The position numbers and the translations under genes were made by a program. A stretch of DNA of 64,000 nt from DTKD01 sp964494345 (GTDB lineage Bacteria; Armatimonadota; UBA5829). A model generated the notes under the pieces. It had not been told where the DNA came from. It worked only from the letters and a program-made list of their open reading frames with translations, and searched no databases. Below, piece after piece: positions 1 to 8,615 of the stretch. The stretch lies in assembly GCA_964494345.1 (NCBI GenBank), contig CAZBSI010000005.1:62001-126000 (forward strand). The letters run 5' to 3'. Each line of letters starts with the position of its first letter. Position 1 is the stretch's first letter.

Positions 1-1515
1 CCAACAGTCACCGATGATGGGGAATTTACGTCGAGCCTCACATCGTTGCACGCTACATGGACAGCCTCAGACCCGCATTCTGGGATTGATGAGTACCAGT
101 ATGCTATTGGGACCTCCGCGGGTGCTACAGATGTTGTTGGTTGGACTTCGACTGGCGGGGTTGCTTCTGTTACTAAGACTGGCTTGAGTCTTGAGACTGG
201 GAAGACTTACTTCTTCTCTGTTAAAGTGAAGAACAAGGCTGGGTTGTGGGGGCCTGTTGGAGTATCCGATGGGATTTTGTGCGACGCTACTCCTCCTAGC
301 ACGCCGGTTGTTGTAGACGACGGAGAATATACTTCCAGCACCACCACTCTTCACGCGACGTGGTCGAGCAGCGATGCCGAGTCGGGGGTTGTGGGTTATC
401 AGTATGCTATCGGTAGCACGGCGGGTGGCACTAATGTAGTTAATTGGACGTCTGTCGGAACCGCTACAGAAATTGCACGCAATGGTTTGGCTCTTACGCC
501 GGGGACTACATATTATATTTCCGTTCGGGCGTCTAATGGCGCCGGGTTGGTGAGTGCGGTTGGGAGTTCGGATGGGATTAAGGTAGATAATAGTCCGCCT
601 ATTACGCCTGTCGTAACTGATGACGGGGTTTATACTACCAGTGCGACTACACTCCACGCTACCTGGGCTTCAAGTGATCCGCAGTCTGGGATAGCAGAGT
701 ACCAGTACGCCATTGGCACGACGGTGGGGTCGGCTAATGTGGCCGAATGGACTTCTGTTGGGAATGCCACTGAAGTGGTGCGGTCTGGTTTGATGTTGCT
801 CGATGGTACGACTTACTACATCTCTGTTAAAGCGAAAAATGGCGCGGGGATGTGGAGTGCGGTTGGTAGTTCTGATGGGATTATGGTAGATTCTTCGCCG
901 CCTACCACACCTGTTGTGACGGATGACGGGGATTACACTACTGTCCCGAATTTGCTCCATGCCACCTGGGTCGCATCTGACATGCATACGGGGGTTGTGG
1001 AATATCAGTATGCTGTCGGCACAGTCTCTGGTGGCACGGATGTGGTAAACTGGACGGCCGTCGGATTGGAGACTTCCGTTACCCTGACCAATATCACGCT
1101 GATTCCGGGCAAGCATTACTATTTTGCCGTAAAAGCGAAAAACGTAGCAGGGCTTTGGAGCGCCGTGGGTGTCAGCGACGGAATCAGGATAGACATAACG
1201 CCGCCGAGCGCGCCACATGTGATAGATGAGGGCGAATACACAAGCAGCCTTACCTCTCTAAGCGCGCAATGGCTTGCAGTTGATCCAGAGTCCGGAATAT
1301 CGGACTACGAATACTGCATCGGCACCGTGCCTGGCGGCACAGATATAGTCGGCTGGACTTCGTCTAACGGCGCGAACCACATTACCCACACGGGCTTGAG
1401 CTTGACTATGGATTTGACCTACTACTTCACCGTGCGTGCGAAAAATGGCGTGGGCATGTGGGGGCAGACGGGCACGAGCGATGGTATCGTGGTGAGGATA
1501 TTGACCGCGTGGCCG
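1..1515 (+). repeat. Five in-frame 303-bp tandem repeats
   Basis: The coding sequence repeats with a period of exactly 303 bp (101 codons). The TPVVTDDG-type motif recurs near 1, 304, 607, 910 and 1213. Copies have diverged in codons while the protein motif is kept, so the array is old and under protein-level selection. Confidence 0.8.
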
Positions 1516-3474
1516 AAGTTCAGACACGATTCGCAAAATCTTGGAGTAAGTCCGTTTATTGGCCCGGTTGTGCCAGGGTTGCTGTCGTCGTATGACACCG
1601 GTTGGGGCATTACCTCGTCGGTGGCGATCGGCGGGGATGGCACCCTGTATTTCGGCAACGATGAAGGCTATATGTATTGCGTGGGGCCAAACGGCATTCT
1701 GCACTGGAGATATAAAACCGGCGGGCCTATTGATTCGTCTCCTGCCATAGGCCCCAACGGCGCCATTGTGTTCAGTTCATACGACCACTATATATATTGT
1801 CTGACCGCCGATGGACTCTTGCGATGGAAGTATAAGACCGATGACTGGAGTCGCTCGTCGCCTGTTATTAGTTCCAATAACACCGTGTATGTGGGCTCTC
1901 AGGACGGCTACATGTATGCCATTAAGTGGGACGGAACACTGAAGTGGAGACATAATATCAACAACACCATCTGGTCGTCGCCGGCCTTGAGCCGCGATGA
2001 GTCGCGCTTGTATTTCGGCGGAGGTGACGGTGGCATCTATTGTTTGAATACCGATACCGGGCAGAGGATCTGGCGCAAGAAGACCGGCACTGCCGTGGAT
2101 TCGTCGCCGTGCGTTGCCCCGGACGGCACAATATATATGGGTTCCGGTGATGGGTATTTCTACGCACTGAACCCCGATGGCACGCAGAAATGGGCCTTAT
2201 GGACTGGGGATTTGATGGATTCATCGGCTTCAGTTGGGCCGAGCGGGACGATTTACACAGGCTCCGGAGACAACTGGGCGGCAGGCCTGCTATATGCCAT
2301 AAATCCGGACGGATCGATTAAATGGACGTTTGATTGCAACGGAAGCATAAGATGCTCACCGGCTGTAGATGCTGAGGAAAACATATACTTTGCATCTACC
2401 GACGATCATCTCTATGCGCTTGATTCATCAGGAGCGTTGAAATGGCAGTACGAGACCCACGGCCTGTTGTTCTCGTCACCTGCCATAGGACGCGGAGGAA
2501 CCATATCATTTGGGACAGCTCTTGGAGCAATGCTTACCATAGGTGACGCCTCCAACGACATCACTCCACCGTCCACACCTGTTGTCAATGTGCCAAATTC
2601 ACTGCAAACCGATACCACTACCCTATCAGCGTCGTGGTACTCGACGGACCCGGAATCCGGAATTGTTGAATATATGTACGGTATCGGCACTGTGCCTGGA
2701 ACCGACGATGCCATCGCATGGTCTTCGATCGGCTCACAGGAATCCGTAGTCAGGACGGGGCTGAAACTGATTGCTGGGCAGACCTACTATTTCTGTGTTA
2801 AAGCGAAAAACGGCGCCGGGAAATGGGGAGCTGTTGGCATATCGGAAGGCGTTCATGTGATCTCCTCCACACAGGAATCGAGCATTGGCCAGGCGAGACT
2901 GATGGCCGACACGCAAGTGGTCTATCTTAAGAACAAGATCGTGTCCGCTGCCTTCGACGATTGCATATATATCCAGGAGCCTGCGGGTCACGCTGGTATT
3001 AAAGTTCTTTATGGCGAAATCGATCCGCCGGCTGTGGGAGATAAAGTAAGCATAACAGCGGCGGTAACCACCCTTTATGCTGAGAAATCTCTTATCCTGC
3101 AAACTCTAACCGTGGAAGAGACCTCCGGCACGCCGAAAGCTCTGGGAATGACGAACTCCGCCGTTATCGATGCGGCCGCCAAATCCGGCTTCCGGAGCAC
3201 AGATGGAGCCTGTACGACTGGGCTGCTGGTGGTGATTTGGGGAGAAGTAACGGAATCTGAGGATGAGTATATCTATATCGACGACGGCTCGGGGGTTATT
3301 GATCCGACGGGCGAGCGAGGGATAAAAGTCAGATTATGCAGACAGGCGGTTGCAGTCGGAGCGTATGTTCGCATTACTGGAGTTGTATCTACCGAGCCTG
3401 CGGGGTCTTCTTATAGAAAAGTGATACGCACTCGAAGTCAGTCCGACATTAGCGATTTGGAAGTTGGAAGTTAG
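1..3474 (+). CDS. Secreted FN3-repeat / PQQ-type beta-propeller / OB-fold protein, 5' truncated by window
   Basis: The reading frame is open from base 1, so the start and signal peptide lie upstream; an internal TTG at 46 is not a convincing start. Numbering visible residues from base 1: five fibronectin-III-like repeats of 101 residues (about 1-500), each with the signatures EYQYAIGT, WTS, TYYxSVKAKNGAG and SDGI. A PQQ/BamB-like propeller follows (about 504-850, opening WPKFRHDSQN, with repeated WSSPALS, DSSPAIG and YALNPDG blades), then a sixth FN3-like domain (about 856-957). Two OB-like folds end the protein; the last carries YIYIDDGSG and VRITGVVSTE. It is probably an extracellular or surface protein with binding roles; no catalytic motif is visible. 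The same tandem OB tail ends the next gene's product. The specific ligand is unknown. Confidence 0.85.
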   Translation, partial: PTVTDDGEFTSSLTSLHATWTASDPHSGIDEYQYAIGTSAGATDVVGWTSTGGVASVTKTGLSLETGKTYFFSVKVKNKAGLWGPVGVSDGILCDATPPSTPVVVDDGEYTSSTTTLHATWSSSDAESGVVGYQYAIGSTAGGTNVVNWTSVGTATEIARNGLALTPGTTYYISVRASNGAGLVSAVGSSDGIKVDNSPPITPVVTDDGVYTTSATTLHATWASSDPQSGIAEYQYAIGTTVGSANVAEWTSVGNATEVVRSGLMLLDGTTYYISVKAKNGAGMWSAVGSSDGIMVDSSPPTTPVVTDDGDYTTVPNLLHATWVASDMHTGVVEYQYAVGTVSGGTDVVNWTAVGLETSVTLTNITLIPGKHYYFAVKAKNVAGLWSAVGVSDGIRIDITPPSAPHVIDEGEYTSSLTSLSAQWLAVDPESGISDYEYCIGTVPGGTDIVGWTSSNGANHITHTGLSLTMDLTYYFTVRAKNGVGMWGQTGTSDGIVVRILTAWPKFRHDSQNLGVSPFIGPVVPGLLSSYDTGWGITSSVAIGGDGTLYFGNDEGYMYCVGPNGILHWRYKTGGPIDSSPAIGPNGAIVFSSYDHYIYCLTADGLLRWKYKTDDWSRSSPVISSNNTVYVGSQDGYMYAIKWDGTLKWRHNINNTIWSSPALSRDESRLYFGGGDGGIYCLNTDTGQRIWRKKTGTAVDSSPCVAPDGTIYMGSGDGYFYALNPDGTQKWALWTGDLMDSSASVGPSGTIYTGSGDNWAAGLLYAINPDGSIKWTFDCNGSIRCSPAVDAEENIYFASTDDHLYALDSSGALKWQYETHGLLFSSPAIGRGGTISFGTALGAMLTIGDASNDITPPSTPVVNVPNSLQTDTTTLSASWYSTDPESGIVEYMYGIGTVPGTDDAIAWSSIGSQESVVRTGLKLIAGQTYYFCVKAKNGAGKWGAVGISEGVHVISSTQESSIGQARLMADTQVVYLKNKIVSAAFDDCIYIQEPAGHAGIKVLYGEIDPPAVGDKVSITAAVTTLYAEKSLILQTLTVEETSGTPKALGMTNSAVIDAAAKSGFRSTDGACTTGLLVVIWGEVTESEDEYIYIDDGSGVIDPTGERGIKVRLCRQAVAVGAYVRITGVVSTEPAGSSYRKVIRTRSQSDISDLEVGS

Positions 3475-3603
3475 AGGTTGGAAGTTGGGAAGAGAATAAC
3501 GCGAAAGCACTAAAAGGGCGAAAGCCAGAAAATATGAAATCGTGTAGAAGATCGAAAGCGTAGGGTTGAATGGTCGGACTTCGAACATCTGACATCGGAC
3601 ATC

Positions 3604-3638
3604 GAAAAAGCAGATTTCTCGCTTCGCTCGAAATGACA
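3604..3638 (+). repeat. Dispersed 35-bp repeat, copy 1
   Basis: Runs from GAAAAAGCAGATTTC to CGAAATGACA. The inner part is an imperfect palindrome (ATTTC ... GAAAT around GC pairs). Seven near-full copies lie in this window, all between genes. Confidence 0.75.
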
Positions 3639-3751
3639 AAGTCCGGTCGGAGATCGCCGCAAAACGAGTTGTACGGTGGCAATACGGAGATTACCGCCTA
3701 TCGAATTACTACAACCGACAACAGACTACCGACAACCGAAAACAGAAAACC

Positions 3752-3786
3752 GAAAAAGCAGATTTCTCGCTTCGCTCGAAATGACA
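3752..3786 (+). repeat. Dispersed 35-bp repeat, copy 2
   Basis: Matches copy 1 base for base over the core and is preceded by AACCGAC-like heptamers. Confidence 0.75.
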
Positions 3787-3913
3787 ATATTGTGGCCTTG
3801 ATCTCAAAAACGCAAGGGTGAAGTGGCAACTTGGAGATTGCCACCTACTGAAAATTAGAGGTTGGAAGTTAGTTATTCTGAGCCTCTGTGTCAATTTCTA
3901 GTACTATTACCGA

Positions 3914-3942
3914 TTGACCATTAAAAAAGCAGCAGGTATAAT
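3914..3942 (+). promoter_or_regulatory. Sigma-70-type promoter of the S8 protease gene
   Basis: TTGACC at 3914-3919 and TATAAT at 3937-3942 are separated by 17 bp. Transcription would start near 3949, giving a leader of about 45 nt before the ATG at 3994. Confidence 0.7.
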
Positions 3943-3993
3943 GCACGGTGATGAGCCCGTCTACATGCCTGGCTGCGACAAGGGGTTAAGCTC

Positions 3994-6900
3994 ATGAAAA
4001 AGCACTTACTTGTTGCCATCGTCGCTGCACAGGTCTGGATGATCGTCGCCTCCGCACAGGGTGCGCCCATCAGATTCCGGGTCCGCACCATCGACCCCAC
4101 TGGACCTAAAATGCAATCCGCAATTCCGATGCGCGATGCTGGTCTGTTTGCTATTCAATTTAAAAACGTGATAAGGCCTGAGTGGAAAGCTCAACTGGAG
4201 AGTCTGGGGGTCGACATCGTCGGGTATGTGCCCGAAAACACTCTGGTGGTGCGCCTCAAAGCCGGACAGTTGGCGGATGTCAGGGCGCTTGGGTGTGTAT
4301 ATTGGGCGGGACATATCTCAGCGGACTTAAAGATCGAGCCTGAGCTGCTGGAATGTCCGTGGGATCTTGTAAATGTGGTGATCAAACTCGTCTCGGCTGG
4401 GGATGCTCAAGATGTTTCAACGCGGTTGCAGAGACTTGGAGCAACCGGCATTTCTATCCCAACAGAGTCCACCACCCTGCTGCGCGCCACCGTGCCGCCT
4501 GCCTCGCTTCTTCAGATTGCTGATATCGATGAAGTTCAGTGGATAGAGGAATGGATTCAGCCCAAGCCGACCAATAACGTCTCCGGCCAGATAACGACCG
4601 TGATCCCTACCCGCGAACAGTTGGGCATCTACGGCGAGGGCCAGATTATCGCGATTGCTGATACCGGGCTGGATACAGGCAGCCTGGCTACGCTGCATCC
4701 GGATTTTGCAGGCAGGCTGGTGAAGAGTTATGCTCTAAGGCGAGCCGGGGAATGGAGCGACTTGATCGGACACGGAACGCATGTGGCGGGAATCGCAGCC
4801 GGGTCGGGTGCGCAGTCCGGTAGCAATTCGGCTGCACATGATTATGAAACCTCGTTTGCTGGGATGGCGCCTGAGGCGGGTATAATCTTCCAATCGATCG
4901 GTGACGGCTCCGGCAACGTGTTCCCCCCTATGAACCTTGATCAACTGTTTTCCCCCGTATATGCGGATGGGGCGCGTGTGCATAACAACAGTTGGGGATC
5001 GCCTGCGAGCGGCAGATATACGGTCTACGCGCAGCAGCTTGATGAGTTTGTCTGGGCGCATAAGGACTTTGTGGCGGTATTTCCCGTTGGTAATGACGGC
5101 GTCGATAAAGCGCCGGCGGATGGGGTTGTCGATCCCGGTTCTTTGTATACTCCGGCCACAGCCAAAAACTGCATATCTGTCGGGGCTACTGAAAGTGACA
5201 GGAACACCGGCAGAATCGTGACATACGGCAACGCATGGCGCTACGATTTCACCAGGCTGCCTATATCGAATGATTATATATCGGATAACCCGAACGGTAT
5301 GATAGCCTGGAGCAGCAGGGGGCCGTGCGAGGATGGCCGGATTAAACCCGATATCTGCGCGCCGGGCAGCAATATCATTTCTGTTCGATCACAGCAGGCT
5401 ATGAATTACGGCTGGCTGCCGTATGATACGGATTATGTATACTGGGGCGGCACTAGCATGGCGGCTCCGCTGGTCTCTGGGGCGGCGGTGCTGGTGCGTG
5501 AATATTGCATAAAAAACAGGGCCGTCAATCCGAGCGCGGCCTTAGTGAAAGCGATGCTGATGAACGGCGCGACCGATCTTTTCCCCGGTCAATATGGGGA
5601 TGCCAGCAGCGCAACCAGGGAAATACGCACTCGCAGACCGGATAGATCCGAAGGCTGGGGCAGGATCAATTTATCAAATACCCTTGAGCCTGCCGCGCCC
5701 CGGGTGGTCGATTTTGTCGACGAGACCGCCGGAATAGGCACCGGCGACGAGAGGCAGTATCAGTATACGGTCATTGATGGAAGCCTGCCTCTAGCGGTTA
5801 CGCTCTCCTGGACGGACTACCCCGGAGAATTGCTCGCTGCTCAGGAATTGGTCAATGATCTGGATTTGACCGTAATAGGGCCTAACGGGACCAGCAGATA
5901 TTACGGCAACGGGACGGTCGGTGACTCTGTCAACAACGTGGAGACCGTCGATATCCCGACGCCGGTGGCGGGCACATATACGGTGAAGGTGAAGGGCCAG
6001 AACATACCATACGGCCCGCAACCGTATGCCCTGGTCATATCGGCCAAATTGCCTGGCTCTTATATAGCCGGGCGTCTGATGACGGCTTCGGGCAAACCGA
6101 TCGCCTCTGCGACTGTTACGGTAAACGACGGAGTATCGGATCGCACGGTTTCTACGGATGGCAACGGCTCTTATACTATCCATTTGTCGCCGGGCAATTA
6201 TACTGTAACACCGGACAAGTCCCAATGGCAGTTTTCTCCGGCCTCTCGACAGGTGATAATCGGCGACCACGGCGAGAGTGGAGTCGACTTCGCAGGTTCG
6301 GCTAGTTTAGGCGGTATTTCCGGCACGGTTACCTGCGCGGCCGGGGGAATGACCAATTATATTCTGGAATCCCCCCACCCTTATGACCTGAATTGTAACC
6401 TGAGCTACACCGTGCAGGCACATCCCGACGCCACTCAAATCAGATTGCATTTCGGCGAGATCAGCGTGCTGGAGGGCTCTGATTATATAATCATATCGAC
6501 GCCTGACGAGAGCCAGGTTCAGTATATATCCGGCGAATATAGCGATTTGTGGAGTGATTGGTTCAACGGCAGCTCGCTGGTGGTACGGTTGGTGGCTTAT
6601 GGTTGGGATAATGATTGGGGATTTTATATTGATGGCCTGGAGACGGATGTTGTCACTCAGGGCGGGGTAGATGGTGTCGAAATAACAGCAGCGCCTTATA
6701 ATATCTCTGCGACTACACACGACGGCGGCCAATATGTGATCCCTGATTTGGAGCCGGTCTCTTATACTCTGTCGCTGTCCAAGCCGCACTGGGACTTCAG
6801 ACCGGCCACTGCCTCCGTTTCAGTGCCTCCGGGACAGAGCGGGAACCCAAGCATAACGCTGCCGAGTACTGACTTTCTCGCTTTTGCGCCGGCTTCTCTC

Positions 6901-8118
6901 GGCGGCGAGGTGCTGACTGGAGACATAAGGGCATTTTCCGATAATACGGCTAGTGAGCATCCATATTACGATGACTGGGACGAGGTGTGGACGATCAGCC
7001 ATACCGGTGAGGAGCCATGCAGCAGAATACGTGTGCATTTCTCCAAAATAGATATGGAGCACAGTTTCGATTTCGTTCAGGTGCTTACCCCGGACGGCAA
7101 GGTGGTGAACACCTACACCGGCAGTTACCCCGACGGCATCTGGAGCGATTGGGTGACGGGCAGTGAGCTCCGTATCAGGCTGACCTCGGATGAGACCTGG
7201 AGCTGGACGAACAGCTATTGGGGCTTTGCAGTCGATGAATATATGATAGCCGGCAATGAGCGGCCGCTTGCCAATGTACGAGTATCGCTGGAGTCCGGGC
7301 AAAGCGCGTTTACTGATTCTGAGGGCGCGTATTTGATAGCGGATGTCGACGCAGACAAGTACTATGGTTTAGTTGCCCAAAAGCCGTGTTTTGAGATTGA
7401 TCCGCCGATGAGATACCTGAACGCGATCTCCGGGATGACCAGCAGCGGCGGAGATTTCTTCGCTGTCCCACAGAAGATAAGCTCTGCAGGCGTGGCCAAA
7501 ACTCTTGCGGATTCAAGCCCGGTGATACTGGAAGGGCTTGTGGTGACGGCCGGAGCGCCGAGATATGCGGACTTTTTCTATGTCGAATCTCTTGGCCGGA
7601 CCAACGGCATCAGGGTGATAAAGCAGCAGCACGGTCTGCCAGTCGGCGCGAAGGTAAACGTCTCAGGATCGCTTGTTACGCTTCCTTCGGGCGAGAGGGC
7701 GCTTGTTTGTTCGTCGGTTGACGTGGTCGGCACAGGCGAAGTGGCTCCGGTCGGTATGTCGGGTCGGCAACTGGGCGGAAGCAGTTGGCTGTATGATCCA
7801 ATTTCCGGAGCCGGTCAAGTTGGGGTATTCGGCTCGATGGGACTTAACAACATCGGGATGTTGGTGACTATCTGGGGCAGGGTTACGCATAGCAACCTAT
7901 GGGATGACTATTTTTACATAGACGACGGCAGCGCGGCTAGTTCAGGCGGTGACCCGCGGGGCATCTATGTCGAGGCGCAGGGCCTGGAGGTTCCGGAGTA
8001 TGGTTGCTATGTCTCTGTGACGGGAATATCCAGTTGTGAAATTGCTGGGGGGCACACAGTGAGCAGGTTGCTGCCGAGGGGGCAAGACGACATCAAAGCG
8101 CAGGGTGTTGCGCCTTAG
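3994..8118 (+). CDS. Secreted subtilisin-like (S8) serine protease with CUB-like and OB-like C-terminal domains
   Basis: This is an exported endopeptidase of 1374 residues with a Sec signal peptide (MKKHLLVAIVAAQ ... ASAQG). The S8 triad is intact: Asp223 in IADTGLD, His260 in GHGTHVAG, Ser488 in GGTSMAAP; Asn367 (FPVGNDG) fits the oxyanion residue. Residues of about 25-200 look like a propeptide. After the catalytic domain come a P/PPC-like beta domain (SWTDYPG ... LVNDLDLTV), carboxypeptidase-regulatory-like segments (near 690-760), two CUB-like domains (near 790-890 and 970-1085; both have WSDW and WGFYIDG or WGFAVDE), and a tandem OB-like tail (about 1165-1370, YFYIDDGSA). AAGGGG lies upstream of the ATG. 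It could process neighbouring surface proteins; that role is inferred from context only. Confidence 0.93.
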   Translation: MKKHLLVAIVAAQVWMIVASAQGAPIRFRVRTIDPTGPKMQSAIPMRDAGLFAIQFKNVIRPEWKAQLESLGVDIVGYVPENTLVVRLKAGQLADVRALGCVYWAGHISADLKIEPELLECPWDLVNVVIKLVSAGDAQDVSTRLQRLGATGISIPTESTTLLRATVPPASLLQIADIDEVQWIEEWIQPKPTNNVSGQITTVIPTREQLGIYGEGQIIAIADTGLDTGSLATLHPDFAGRLVKSYALRRAGEWSDLIGHGTHVAGIAAGSGAQSGSNSAAHDYETSFAGMAPEAGIIFQSIGDGSGNVFPPMNLDQLFSPVYADGARVHNNSWGSPASGRYTVYAQQLDEFVWAHKDFVAVFPVGNDGVDKAPADGVVDPGSLYTPATAKNCISVGATESDRNTGRIVTYGNAWRYDFTRLPISNDYISDNPNGMIAWSSRGPCEDGRIKPDICAPGSNIISVRSQQAMNYGWLPYDTDYVYWGGTSMAAPLVSGAAVLVREYCIKNRAVNPSAALVKAMLMNGATDLFPGQYGDASSATREIRTRRPDRSEGWGRINLSNTLEPAAPRVVDFVDETAGIGTGDERQYQYTVIDGSLPLAVTLSWTDYPGELLAAQELVNDLDLTVIGPNGTSRYYGNGTVGDSVNNVETVDIPTPVAGTYTVKVKGQNIPYGPQPYALVISAKLPGSYIAGRLMTASGKPIASATVTVNDGVSDRTVSTDGNGSYTIHLSPGNYTVTPDKSQWQFSPASRQVIIGDHGESGVDFAGSASLGGISGTVTCAAGGMTNYILESPHPYDLNCNLSYTVQAHPDATQIRLHFGEISVLEGSDYIIISTPDESQVQYISGEYSDLWSDWFNGSSLVVRLVAYGWDNDWGFYIDGLETDVVTQGGVDGVEITAAPYNISATTHDGGQYVIPDLEPVSYTLSLSKPHWDFRPATASVSVPPGQSGNPSITLPSTDFLAFAPASLGGEVLTGDIRAFSDNTASEHPYYDDWDEVWTISHTGEEPCSRIRVHFSKIDMEHSFDFVQVLTPDGKVVNTYTGSYPDGIWSDWVTGSELRIRLTSDETWSWTNSYWGFAVDEYMIAGNERPLANVRVSLESGQSAFTDSEGAYLIADVDADKYYGLVAQKPCFEIDPPMRYLNAISGMTSSGGDFFAVPQKISSAGVAKTLADSSPVILEGLVVTAGAPRYADFFYVESLGRTNGIRVIKQQHGLPVGAKVNVSGSLVTLPSGERALVCSSVDVVGTGEVAPVGMSGRQLGGSSWLYDPISGAGQVGVFGSMGLNNIGMLVTIWGRVTHSNLWDDYFYIDDGSAASSGGDPRGIYVEAQGLEVPEYGCYVSVTGISSCEIAGGHTVSRLLPRGQDDIKAQGVAP

Positions 8119-8200
8119 AAAGTAAGTATTGGCCTATTAATCGTAGCGAGCGGGCATATAGATGTCTATGCTAGTTATTTGCGTGATAGCGGTGCCTGAT

Positions 8201-8229
8201 TTGTATTATTCTCGACTTTAGTGCATAAT
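8201..8229 (+). promoter_or_regulatory. Possible promoter upstream of the FN3-repeat gene
   Basis: TTGTAT and CATAAT are separated by 17 bp. The -10 is 5/6 consensus but the -35 is weak, so this is tentative. Confidence 0.35.
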
Positions 8230-8297
8230 ATTGTTTGATTCCTAGCAGGTTAGTGGCGTTGATCTGTCTAAGTGAATCAATGTGAGGTCTGTGATCG

Positions 8298-8316
8298 GTA
8301 GCAGCTCGGCTGCTAC
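8298..8316 (+). other. Perfect short hairpin in the leader
   Basis: Seven paired bases (GTAGCAG / CTGCTAC) around CTCGG, followed by ATATTTT. It could be a weak terminator for the protease gene or a leader structure; the T run is interrupted. Confidence 0.4.
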
Positions 8317-8615
8317 ATATTTTCAGAACTTCACGGTGGCCGATTGGACGGATTATTGAACATTATTACGTCACGCCGCACACAATCCGGTAATATTGAC
8401 AGGTTCGCAGAAATGCAGGGCGTGGAATGGTTCTTTTGGGAGAGGTCTTGCGGCTAGAAACAGTCGCGGCAAGGAATGCGCGTCTGTTACGGCAAGCCAT
8501 TTGGCTTAAACACAACGGAGGCCATGATGGTCTGTGTATGTGTTATGGCAGGGGTCTTCCAAAAACAAGCTGTGTGTCGGCAATATCAGACCCAGCGTGT
8601 TCAACGGAGGAGTAA

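Larger units (their letters stand above)
3475..3913. other. Intergenic spacer made of dispersed hairpin repeats
   Basis: No credible gene is present; open frames here only translate repeats. It holds two copies of the 35-bp GAAAAAGCAG...GAAATGACA element (3604-3638 and 3752-3786), AACCGAC-like heptamers (about 3712-3751), and hairpins of the GGTGGCAAT / ATTACCGCC type (3675-3698) and GTGGCAA / TTGCCAC type (3822-3843). Confidence 0.6.
8119..8615. other. Intergenic region / long leader of the FN3 gene
   Basis: About 500 bp with no convincing gene; a 62-codon frame at 8427-8615 has no recognisable domain and no good ribosome site. A candidate promoter (TTGTAT 8201-8206, 17 bp, CATAAT 8224-8229) would give a leader of about 380 nt. 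A perfect 7-bp hairpin, GTAGCAG / CTGCTAC with loop CTCGG, lies at 8298-8316, and AAGCC ATTT GGCTT lies further down. I recognise no riboswitch class. Confidence 0.4.

Noticed and set aside
8396..8600. Possible cyclic-di-GMP (GEMM) riboswitch before the FN3 gene
   Set aside because: GGCAAG and small stems are present, but the conserved GEMM core and tetraloop-receptor pattern could not be matched.
8427..8615. 62-codon frame ending just before the FN3 gene
   Set aside because: No ribosome site, no recognisable domain and odd composition; it is more likely leader RNA.
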